Assembly: GCF_024054565.1 (NCBI RefSeq)
Contig: NZ_JAMXLR010000036.1
Span: forward strand, 558,001 to 622,000
Reading direction: 5' to 3'
DNA: 64,000 nt
DNA from: Aeoliella straminimaris
GTDB lineage: Bacteria > Planctomycetota > Planctomycetia > Pirellulales > Lacipirellulaceae
Part shown: positions 57,642 to 64,000 of the stretch, one piece after another
Numbering within the stretch: position 1 is the stretch's first letter
Layout: each line of letters begins with the position of its first letter
Program-made: the position numbers and the translations under genes
Notes under the pieces: generated by a model
The model's input: only the letters and a program-made list of their open reading frames with translations
Told to the model about the DNA's origin: nothing
Database searches by the model: none

Positions 57642-60600
57642 TTACTTCTTGACTTTGATGTAAAGCTTAACCGTCACATCACCGTGGGTAATTTCGATCG
57701 GCGTCACACCAGCAATCTCGCCGAGCTTCACCGAGTCGGAAAGCGTCTCACCGGCGACGTAGTCGGCGAACTGGTCCACGGCTGCGAGGACCGTTTCGTC
57801 GTCGGACACGATGCCCACCTCGATGCGGTCGGTGAACTCGCAACCCTTTTCCTTGCGGGTGTCCTGGATCGCGCGGACCAGGTCGCGGGCCGTGCCTTCG
57901 GCCACCAGCTCGGGTGTGAGCTCGGTGGCCAGCACCACCACGACGCCTTTATCGTTCGCCGAGGCGTATCCTTCTTTGGCCGTGATGCGGACTTCGACCT
58001 CTTCGGGCAATAGTTCGATCTCTTGGCCGTCGACCGAGAGGTTGATACGGCCGTTGTCGCGGATATTGGCCAGCAGTTCGCTGCCGCTGGCCTGGTCGAG
58101 TGCGGCCTTCACCTTCGGCATCAACTTGCCAAGTTTCTTGCCCAGTAGTTTGAAGTTCGGAAGCACCTGGTGGTCGACGTACTTCTCGGGCTGGTCCGAG
58201 TACTCCACCGCTTTCACGTTCAGCTCGTCGGCGATCACGCCAGCGTGCTCTTCGAGCCACGCTTGCTGCCTGGTGTTGGCCAGGATCACTTCCACCTTGG
58301 AGAGCGGCTGGCGGACCTTCAGGTTCTCCATCTCACGGGCGCGGCGGCCTAGCGACGAGATCAAACGCACCAGCGCCATCCGCTCCGAGAGCTCTTCGTC
58401 CACCAGCGCGGTGTGAGGTTCGGGGTAATCGCACAGATGAACCGATTCGGGGAAGAGGATCGAGGATCGAGGGTCGAGGGACGAGGGTTCATTGGCACTC
58501 GCCCCTGGCCCCTCACTCCTAGCCCCTTCTTGAAATACACCAGCCAGATTCTGCCACATCGCATCGGCCAGGAACGGCACGAACGGCGCGATCAGCTTGG
58601 TGGTGGTCAGCAGGCACTCGTACAGTGTCCAGTAGGCGTCGAGCTTGTCCGTAGCCCGTTTGTCCTTGGCCCAGAACCGGTCGCGGCTGCGGCGGACGTA
58701 CCAGTTGGACAGGGCGTCGACGAACTCGTTGATCGCCCCGCACGCACCGAAGTTGTCGTAGGCGTCCATTCGCTCAGTCACCAGCGCCACGGTGCGATTC
58801 AGCTCGCTGAGGATCCAGCGATCGATCTCATCACGATCGAACACCGGTCGGTACGACTCAGCCTTCGCAAAGACGCTTGCGTCAAGCATTCCGCATTCCG
58901 AATTCCGAACTCCGCATTCCTCCGCCGGATCCCATTCGTCGATGTTCGCGTAGATCACCATGAAGCTGTAGCAGTTCCACAGCCGCAGGAGGAATTCGGG
59001 GATGCTGTCCTTGATCGCTTCTTCGCTATAGCGGATCGAAGTCCAGGGCGGTTGGTTGGCGAACAGGTACCACCGCAAAGCGTCGGCGCCGTAGCGGTCG
59101 AAGATCTCGTTCGGCTCGCGGTAGTTCCGCTTGCTCTTCGACATCTTGCCGACGGCATGCCTGAAACCCTTCTTGCCGCAGGCGGCCTTCGCTTCTTCCT
59201 CGGTAAGATACAGCTTCTTCGCGTCCTTCTTGTCCTCGTACCACTCGCTGAGCATCAAGCCCAGCACGATGCAGTTCTTGAAGGGGTGAGGGTAAGGGGG
59301 CGCAGGGCGAGGGCTGGCGTCGGATTCTCGTCCTTCGTCCCTCGACCCTCGATCCTCCCCAAACAGCATGGTGGAGATGGCAAGTTGCGAATAGAACCAG
59401 CCGCGGGTTTGGTCGAGCGCCTCGCTGATGAAGTCGGCGGGGAATTGGCTTTCGAACCGCTCTTTCGCTTCGCCGATGTCCTGGCCCTTGTATCCCCACT
59501 GGGCGAACGGCATCGCGCCGCTGTCGTACCAGCAGTCGATTACTTCGGTGACGCGCTGCATGCGACCTTCGCCGCAATGCTCGCAGTCGAATTCGACCGC
59601 GTCGATGTACGGCTTGTGGATTTTCAGGTCTTCGGGAAGCTCGGGATTCTTCTTCTTCGCCGCTTCCCAGACCTCGAAGCCGGAAACGTTCGGTTTTGCT
59701 TCGAGCTCATCGTAGCCGCCAACTGCGGACTGCCGTCCGCAGCTACTGCACTCCCAAATGGGAAGTGGAGTGCCCCAATACCGTTCGCGGCTGAGGGCCC
59801 AGTCGACGTTCGACTCCAGGAACTTGCCCATCCGGCCGCCCTTGATGTGCTCGGGCAGCCAATTGATTTGCTGATTGTTCTCGAGCATCGCGTCCTTGAA
59901 CGCGGTGGTCTTGATGAACCAGCTCTCCCGCGGGTACTGGATCAGCGGATCGTCCTCGGCCCGCCAGCAGAACGGATAGTCGTGCAGGTACTGCTCTTGG
60001 TGGTAAAGCAGTCCGCGTTCCTTGAGGTTGCGAATGATGTCCTTGTCGCACTCCTTCACCCAGCGACCACGCACAAACTCGGGCGCTTCGTCGGTGAACT
60101 TGCCATCGGGACCGACAGCGTTGATGAGCGGGATGTCGCTACCCGACACTTCTCGCTGCTGAACGAGCACGTCGTAGTCGACTTCGCCAAATGCAGGCGC
60201 TTGATGAACGACGCCCGATCCGCTATCGGTCGTGACGAAGTCGGCTGCAACGACTTTCCATTCATCCGACCGTGATTTGTCATAATAGCAGTCAAAGGGC
60301 GGTCGATAGTGGGAGCCAATCAGCCCGCTTGTATCGAGCTCGGCGACCTTTTTCAGTGGTCGCTTCAGCTTTCCTTCCAGCGTCTCCACCAAATCGGTCG
60401 CTACGATGTACGTTTCTTCTGTCTCTTCATCAAAGACATTGCAGTAGCTCAGCTTGGGATTGATGGCCGCAAACTGGTTGCTCGGCAGCGTCCAAGGCGT
60501 GGTGGTCCAGACCAACAGCGATGTATCCGTCTGCTTCCCGTCGTCATCCAAGAGCGGAAACTTCACAAACACACTCGGATCCGCCACCTCGCGGTAACCT

Positions 60601-61187
60601 TGGCCAACTTCGCCGGAGCTGAGCGCCGTGCCGCCTTGGGCCCACCACCAGACGATCTTATGGCCCTGGTACAACAGGTCCCTATCGAACAGGTTTTTGA
60701 GGCTCCACCACACGCTTTCCACGTAGCTTTGGTGGTAGGTGACGTACGCCTTCTCCAGATCGACCCAGAAGCCGAGCCTTTCGGTCATGCGTTCCCACTC
60801 TTGCATGTACCGCCAGACGCTCTTCTGGCAGAGCTGGATGAACGGTTCGACGCCGTGTGCTTCGATTTCTTCTTTGCTGTGGATGCCGAGTTGCTTGCAG
60901 ACCTCGACCTCGACCGGCAGACCATGCGTGTCCCAGCCCGCTTTGCGTTCGCAGCGATAGCCCCGCATGGTTTTGTAGCGGGGGAACAGGTCCTTGATGG
61001 CCCGGGTCAGGCAGTGTCCCGGGTGGGGCATGCCGTTGGCGGTGGGGGGGCCTTCGTAGAACACGAACGGCTGGGCCCCTTCGCGCTTGGCGAGCGACTT
61101 ATGGTAGATCTCGCTCGCCTTCCAAAACGCGCCGACTTCTTCTTCGAGCTTGGGGAAAGATACAGAACCGGGAACAGGTTTGAACAT
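57642..61187 (-). CDS. ileS: Isoleucyl-tRNA synthetase with repeat-derived insertions
   Basis: Charges tRNA-Ile. At 1181 residues it is about 100 longer than usual. It is of the eukaryote-like type: the HIGH motif reads HPGH (55-58) and KMSKS is at about 680. An editing domain and the C-terminal anticodon part are present. Three stretches interrupt conserved blocks. About 611-634 ([19 protein letters not shown]) lies between STMLFG and NCIVLGLML. About 757-767 ([11 protein letters not shown]) lies before [12 protein letters not shown]. About 886-912 ([24 protein letters not shown]) lies before VHLCDYP. Their DNA consists of the same short repeats seen between genes. The reading frame stays open, so the enzyme is presumably active. 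Confidence 0.97.
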   Translation of the reverse strand: MFKPVPGSVSFPKLEEEVGAFWKASEIYHKSLAKREGAQPFVFYEGPPTANGMPHPGHCLTRAIKDLFPRYKTMRGYRCERKAGWDTHGLPVEVEVCKQLGIHSKEEIEAHGVEPFIQLCQKSVWRYMQEWERMTERLGFWVDLEKAYVTYHQSYVESVWWSLKNLFDRDLLYQGHKIVWWWAQGGTALSSGEVGQGYREVADPSVFVKFPLLDDDGKQTDTSLLVWTTTPWTLPSNQFAAINPKLSYCNVFDEETEETYIVATDLVETLEGKLKRPLKKVAELDTSGLIGSHYRPPFDCYYDKSRSDEWKVVAADFVTTDSGSGVVHQAPAFGEVDYDVLVQQREVSGSDIPLINAVGPDGKFTDEAPEFVRGRWVKECDKDIIRNLKERGLLYHQEQYLHDYPFCWRAEDDPLIQYPRESWFIKTTAFKDAMLENNQQINWLPEHIKGGRMGKFLESNVDWALSRERYWGTPLPIWECSSCGRQSAVGGYDELEAKPNVSGFEVWEAAKKKNPELPEDLKIHKPYIDAVEFDCEHCGEGRMQRVTEVIDCWYDSGAMPFAQWGYKGQDIGEAKERFESQFPADFISEALDQTRGWFYSQLAISTMLFGEDRGSRDEGRESDASPRPAPPYPHPFKNCIVLGLMLSEWYEDKKDAKKLYLTEEEAKAACGKKGFRHAVGKMSKSKRNYREPNEIFDRYGADALRWYLFANQPPWTSIRYSEEAIKDSIPEFLLRLWNCYSFMVIYANIDEWDPAEECGVRNSECGMLDASVFAKAESYRPVFDRDEIDRWILSELNRTVALVTERMDAYDNFGACGAINEFVDALSNWYVRRSRDRFWAKDKRATDKLDAYWTLYECLLTTTKLIAPFVPFLADAMWQNLAGVFQEGARSEGPGASANEPSSLDPRSSILFPESVHLCDYPEPHTALVDEELSERMALVRLISSLGRRAREMENLKVRQPLSKVEVILANTRQQAWLEEHAGVIADELNVKAVEYSDQPEKYVDHQVLPNFKLLGKKLGKLMPKVKAALDQASGSELLANIRDNGRINLSVDGQEIELLPEEVEVRITAKEGYASANDKGVVVVLATELTPELVAEGTARDLVRAIQDTRKEKGCEFTDRIEVGIVSDDETVLAAVDQFADYVAGETLSDSVKLGEIAGVTPIEITHGDVTVKLYIKVKK
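58455..58530. repeat. Repeat insertion 3 in ileS
   Basis: GAGGATCGAGGATCGAGG and continuing similar units occupy 58455-58486, next to CCCCTGGCCCCTCACTCC-type units to 58530. The 23 bases at 58462-58484 are the exact reverse complement of 59335-59357. Confidence 0.8.
58886..58920. repeat. Repeat insertion 2 in ileS
   Basis: Thirty-five bases of GCATTCCG/ATTCCGAA units. ATTCCGCATTCCGAATTCC (58889-58907) is identical to 15681-15699 in the intergenic composite repeat. Confidence 0.85.
59286..59357. repeat. Repeat insertion 1 in ileS
   Basis: TCGTCCCTCGACCCTCGATC-type sequence (59335-59357) and an adjoining GGGCGCAGGGCGAGGG stretch interrupt the codons between the STMLFG and NCIVLG blocks. Confidence 0.78.
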
Positions 61188-61237
61188 AGCGGAGGGGAGT
61201 GGGGATTGTATCGCGTGGATTAGAGGTTGGAGCGAAT

Positions 61238-61322
61238 GTTATCCTGAGGGAGCCTAAGCGACTGAAGGATCTCAGTTGGAAGCGAGTAGATTCTTCAGTC
61301 GGCGAGCCTCCTTCAGAATGAC
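61238..61322. repeat. Palindromic 85-base element upstream of ileS
   Basis: The left arm at 61238-61272 and right arm at 61288-61322, 35 bases each, are nearly exact inverted copies (GAGGGAGCCTAAGCGACTGA against TCAGTCGGCGAGCCTCCTTC). A 15-base centre lies between. The arms match the outer arms of the composite repeat at 15591-15750. Confidence 0.82.
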
Positions 61323-61370
61323 ACAATTCGCTCCGCGTCCCCCTTGCCCCTTCCGACTTCCCCCTTGGGC

Positions 61371-61712
61371 TCAATCGTCGAAGTCTTCGTCGTCGTTGAA
61401 CTTGTCGCCGTCCTTTTTCTTCTCGTCCTCGTCTTCGTATTCTTCTTCGCCGATCTCTTCTTCCACTTCTTCTTCATCGGGCTCGAACTCGTCGGCGAAT
61501 TCGTCCTCAATGGTTTCGTCGTCCCATTCCTCTTCGAAGTCGTCGTCGAAGTCATCGTCGAAGTCGTCGTCGTCGAAATCGTCAAACGGATCGGACGCCA
61601 CCTCGGACTCATGGGGAGGGACACTGTCAGGAAGACCAAACGGCGCGGCGGAAGGTTCGTCGCCCAGCGGCATGGTGTTCTCGAGGGGATTAAGCGGGGA
61701 GTCGATGAGCAT
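61371..61712 (-). CDS. Highly acidic small protein
   Basis: A 113-residue protein. After a hydrophobic, Pro-rich first third (SAAPFGLPDSVPPHESEV) it is almost all Asp, Glu and Phe, with repeated DFDDDFDDDF units, then EEEVEEEIGEEEYEDED and a Lys-containing end. Such acidic proteins are common in planctomycetes and have no known role; charge mimicry of nucleic acid is one idea. It is first in the strand series before ileS. Biased composition makes the call less certain, but the opposite-strand frame is a Ser-rich artefact. Confidence 0.55.
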   Translation of the reverse strand: MLIDSPLNPLENTMPLGDEPSAAPFGLPDSVPPHESEVASDPFDDFDDDDFDDDFDDDFEEEWDDETIEDEFADEFEPDEEEVEEEIGEEEYEDEDEKKKDGDKFNDDEDFDD

Positions 61713-61731
61713 GGGCCTGGGGAAGGGGGTA

Positions 61732-61807
61732 GTAGGTGAGTAAGTGAGTAGGTGAGCAAGTAAAATTGGGACTTTCCCACCTACTCACTTACTAACCTAC
61801 TCACCTC
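61732..61807. repeat. GTAGGTGAGTAAGTGAGTAG inverted repeat
   Basis: GTAGGTGAGTAAGTGAGTAG-type units (61732-61756) face CTACTCACTTACTAACCTAC-type units (61781-61807) across a short centre. One similar arm (CCTACTCACTCACC) lies near 15765. Confidence 0.72.
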
Positions 61808-61937
61808 CTGCCAACCTTGTGGAAACATGTTGGGTGAAGTACGGTGCACAACTGGAAAACGACGATTTTCACGGGCCACCGGGCGGTCTGTCAAGCGCGT
61901 AAAGTGGTTGGGGGCTTGGAGTTTCCGCGATACGCAG

Positions 61938-62042
61938 GAATGGATCAAGAATAACTTCCTCGATACTTCCCTCTCCCCCTTGCGGGGAGAGGCTAGGTGA
62001 GGGGGCCCAGGAGAGTAAGCGGAAGTTATTCTTGATCTATTC
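61938..62042. repeat. 105-base element with 22-base terminal inverted repeats
   Basis: The ends at 61938-61959 and 62021-62042 are inverted copies with one mismatch (core ATCAAGAATAACTTCC). Inside is a second hairpin, CTCTCCCC with GGGGAGAG. The layout resembles a miniature inverted-repeat element. Confidence 0.82.
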
Positions 62043-62104
62043 TTTAGGCTTCCGACCCCATTCAGCTCGCTTACAGCCAGTAGCCAACAGCCAATAGACC
62101 TCTC

Positions 62105-62833
62105 ATGAGCGACGAACTCTCGATCGATCCGTTGGACGTGATTGCCGTAGGGGCCCACCCCGATGACGTGGAAATCGGCTGCGGCGGCACCCTGGCCAAG
62201 CTGGTGGAGCAGGGCTACCGCGTCGGCATCGTCGATCTCACCGACGGCGAACCGACCCCCATGTCGCCCGGGCCCGAGGTCCGAGCCGAGGAAGCGGCCG
62301 AGGCGGCCCGCATTTTGGGGGTGCAGCACCGCACGACGCTCGATTTGGTCAACCGACGCTTGATGGACGATTGGGACTCGCGGGTGGCGCTGGCCAAGGA
62401 GTTCCGGCGGTGGCGGCCGCGGCTCATCCTGGCCCTGGGCGACCGCACCCCCACGGCATCGCCCGACCATTGGCAGGCGGTGCAGTTAACCGAGGCGGCC
62501 ATGTTTTACTCGCGGCTCACCAAGTGGGACCACGAGTTCGACCACCTGCCGCCCCACAAGATCGACGGCCTGTTGTACTACTCGCTGAACTTCTACTCGC
62601 TCGAGCCACCCCCGCACGGCAACAGCTTCGTGATGGACATCAGCAGTACCTACGAACAGAAAATCGCCTCGGTGCAGGCCTACGCCACGCAGTTCCCACC
62701 CGAGAAGCAGCACATCTTCGCCCGCCTGGAGGCCATGGCCCACTACTTCGGCGAAGCCGCCGGCTTCCACTGGGGCGAGCGGCTTTCGAGCCCGCGAGCG
62801 GTGGGGGTGAAGGATCTGATGGGGCTGTTGTAG
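62105..62833 (+). CDS. bshB1: BshB1-type N-acetylglucosaminyl deacetylase
   Basis: A 242-residue zinc-dependent PIG-L/LmbE deacetylase. The metal site motif is [20 protein letters not shown] (about 13-32). The BshB1 blocks [19 protein letters not shown] and [13 protein letters not shown] follow. In bacillithiol makers it removes acetyl from GlcNAc-malate. The other bsh genes are not in the window, so a bacillithiol role is inferred from the family only. The start is ATG at 62105. Confidence 0.88.
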   Translation: MSDELSIDPLDVIAVGAHPDDVEIGCGGTLAKLVEQGYRVGIVDLTDGEPTPMSPGPEVRAEEAAEAARILGVQHRTTLDLVNRRLMDDWDSRVALAKEFRRWRPRLILALGDRTPTASPDHWQAVQLTEAAMFYSRLTKWDHEFDHLPPHKIDGLLYYSLNFYSLEPPPHGNSFVMDISSTYEQKIASVQAYATQFPPEKQHIFARLEAMAHYFGEAAGFHWGERLSSPRAVGVKDLMGLL

Positions 62834-62841
62834 CGTGTTCC

Positions 62842-62981
62842 CTCGTTCCCACGCTCTGCGTGGGAATACCTATCCGACCGCTCTGCGGTCACTCCGCTAC
62901 CATACCAAGTCCGAGCTGCCACTCAGGCATTCGCCGCAGAGCGGCTATCCAGTCTGTTCCCACGCAGAGCGTGGGAACGAG
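62842..62981. repeat. 140-base element with perfect 25-base terminal inverted repeats
   Basis: 62842-62866 and 62957-62981 are exact inverted copies. Each end is itself palindromic (TTCCCACGC, three bases, GCGTGGGAA). Inside are two smaller palindromes, GACCGC/GCGGTC and GCCGC/GCGGC. It ends two bases before the mscL stop codon. Confidence 0.88.
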
Positions 62982-62983
62982 CG

Positions 62984-63400
62984 TCATGCTTTCTTGAGCT
63001 CATCCCGAATCTCGCGCAAGAGCTGAATATCCTCTGGCGGGGCCGGCTTTTCAGCTTCAGGTTTCGCGGCGAATTGCTCCTGGGCTTTGTTCATCAGCTT
63101 GACGACCAGGAAGATTGCCAAAGCGATGATGATGAAGTCGATAATCGACTGCGCGAACGCCCCCCAGCCGATTTCGATGGTCGAAGGCTCAGCGCCTTCT
63201 TTGATGGCGGGGATCGTGATGTCGTAGGTGGCCTCGGCCAGATTCACGCCGCTGGTCATCCAGCCGACGATCGGCATCACGATCTTGCCCACTAGCTCGG
63301 TGACGATCTTGCCAAACGCCCCACCAATCACCACGCCCACGGCCATGTCGACCACGTTGCCCCGCATGGCAAACTTCTGAAACTCCTTGAGCAAACCCAT
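62984..63400 (-). CDS. mscL: Large-conductance mechanosensitive channel
   Basis: A 138-residue homopentameric channel that opens under membrane tension and protects against osmotic shock. It has the family start GLLKEFQKFAMRGNVVDMAVGVVIGGAFGKIV (first helix), a periplasmic loop and the second membrane helix SIIDFIIIALAIFLVVKLMN. The cytoplasmic end has a Pro-rich linker and helix (LLREIRDELKKA). The repeat element lies directly beyond its stop. Confidence 0.95.
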   Translation of the reverse strand: MGLLKEFQKFAMRGNVVDMAVGVVIGGAFGKIVTELVGKIVMPIVGWMTSGVNLAEATYDITIPAIKEGAEPSTIEIGWGAFAQSIIDFIIIALAIFLVVKLMNKAQEQFAAKPEAEKPAPPEDIQLLREIRDELKKA

Positions 63401-63493
63401 CTCGTACCTCCGTTGCTAGATAAGCTTGTGTGAAACCTCAAAAGGTGAGGCGAGACTATCGTACCGCGGAGCGGGGGCTTGGCAAGCAGGTTG

Positions 63494-63633
63494 TCACGCA
63501 GAGGCGGGGACTGCCGTGCGGATCAGCTGCGAAGTGTCAGCGGAGTACGATGAAGCCGAGGACAGGCTCATCCACGAAGTGGCTCTGTAGAATCGGCGTC
63601 ACATCTGCGTCTTTGCGTCTCTGCGTGAGAAAA
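63494..63633. repeat. TCTGCGTCTTTGCG-type repeat and inverted arm
   Basis: TCTGCGTCTTTGCGTCTCTG, continuing to about 63633, faces an inverted TCACGCAGAGGCG at 63494-63506. The stretch between them holds no gene. Confidence 0.5.
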
Positions 63634-63638
63634 CGGGA

Positions 63639-64000
63639 CTAAGCAGAACGCAAACATTCCAGTGCTTGCTCAAAATCCTTCGCCAACGGCGCCTCAAACG
63701 TCATCCGTTCCCCCGTGCCGGGATGGTTGATTGAAAGCCGCCGGGCGTGGAGGGCTTGGCGTTCGAGGATCACAGCGTCCGAGGGATCTTTTCCCTCTCG
63801 ACGTTCATTGTACGCCGCCATCTTGGGAAGTAGTTCGCCACGGTTGACGCGGAGCGACCCGCCGTAAAGCTTGTCGCACAAGATCGGCAAGCCAATGCTC
63901 GCCAAATGCACGCGAATTTGGTGGGTGCGGCCCGTCTTGGGGAGCACTTTTAGCAGGCTGAAGCGTTCGAAGCGTTCCATCACTTGGAACGTCGTGAGGG
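63639..64000 (-). CDS. RluD-family pseudouridine synthase, partial
   Basis: The C-terminal 120 or so residues of an RNA pseudouridine synthase; the start lies beyond the window edge. The frame continues past the ATG at 63983 with the expected TFQVMERF residues, so that ATG is internal. Visible blocks are KTGRTHQIRVHLASIGLPILCDKLYGG and QALHARRLSINHPGTGERMTFEAPLA, which follow the catalytic Asp region of the RluA/RluD family. The target (23S rRNA or tRNA) cannot be told from this part. Confidence 0.9.
   Translation of the reverse strand, partial: LTTFQVMERFERFSLLKVLPKTGRTHQIRVHLASIGLPILCDKLYGGSLRVNRGELLPKMAAYNERREGKDPSDAVILERQALHARRLSINHPGTGERMTFEAPLAKDFEQALECLRSA

Larger units (their letters stand above)
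61713..62104. other. Repeat-rich intergenic region, 392 bases
   Basis: Lies between the divergent acidic-protein and bshB1 genes. Two palindromic elements (61732-61807 and 61938-62042) fill about half of it. No coding frame is supported, and I saw no clear promoter. Confidence 0.65.

Noticed and set aside
59723..59742. CTGCGGAC/GTCCGCAG palindrome inside ileS, considered as a fourth repeat insertion
   Set aside because: The protein there ([18 protein letters not shown]) has the same length as in ordinary IleRS, so nothing has been inserted, although the DNA resembles a repeat unit.
61276..61743. A Ser-rich frame opposite the acidic protein
   Set aside because: It arises from reading the Asp/Glu codon repeats on the other strand.
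61732..62981. Possible CRISPR array from the series of repeats
   Set aside because: The repeats belong to different families, are palindromic and are not evenly spaced; no cas gene is present.

Overview
The window looks like ordinary chromosome from a planctomycete, probably of the Pirellula group. The evidence is indirect. There is a PEP-CTERM protein with a dockerin-like calcium loop, two small membrane proteins that begin with an NPY[AQ]S motif, a Lon-N protein, a CdsZ-like zinc-ribbon protein, an IleRS of the eukaryote-like HPGH type, a bacillithiol-type deacetylase, many secreted proteins of unknown function, and a large set of short palindromic repeats between genes. I see no tRNA, rRNA, insertion sequence, prophage or CRISPR array.

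Layout. 0.1-6 kb: purU, an HDOD protein, an AAA ATPase with a winged-helix-like front, dcd, a DUF5615/DUF433 toxin-antitoxin-like pair and nth. 6.2-12.1 kb: a BAX-inhibitor-1-like membrane protein, a Lon-N protein, folE, a large FAD/Fe-S 2-hydroxyacid dehydrogenase and moaD. 12.2-17.3 kb: a PrcB_C-like secreted protein and a Spy-like/redoxin protein on the minus strand, then moaE, moaA and a cysteine-cluster protein. 17.8-25.6 kb: an HU-like protein, a small lipoprotein, pyrD, trpS, a CHAD protein, a cystathionine synthase/lyase, a CoA-binding protein and the PEP-CTERM protein. 25.8-32.3 kb: a cytochrome bd-like subunit fused to cytochrome c with its membrane partner, moaB, a HEAT-repeat protein, a sugar isomerase and a second CHAD protein. 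32.3-41.5 kb: aat, a membrane protein with a ligase-OB-like tail, an HtrA protease, dnaG-rpoD, a CdsZ-like protein and greA. 41.5-50.6 kb (minus strand): an RND pump and its adaptor, a DUF167 protein, a CPBP protease, pgsA and rimO. 50.8-57.5 kb: a degenerate ImmA-like protein, a SirB-like chelatase, an FkbM methyltransferase, a glycosidase and purN. 57.6-64 kb: ileS, an acidic protein, bshB1, mscL and the end of an RluD-type gene.

The genes are mostly housekeeping, arranged as short operons and singletons. Several molybdenum cofactor genes (moaD, moaE, moaA, moaB) are scattered over 17 kb without moaC or moeA.

The least ordinary signal is the repeats. At least eight families of short palindromic or composite repeats lie between genes, concentrated at 15.6 kb and 57.5-63.6 kb. 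Sequence of the same kind also lies in frame inside ileS at three places, where it adds low-complexity peptide loops to isoleucyl-tRNA synthetase. One of these matches a 19-base stretch of an intergenic copy at 15.6 kb. Two others carry perfect inverted copies of the same 23-base unit. This is reminiscent of the Rickettsia palindromic elements that insert into genes, and I regard it as the best candidate here for something undescribed.
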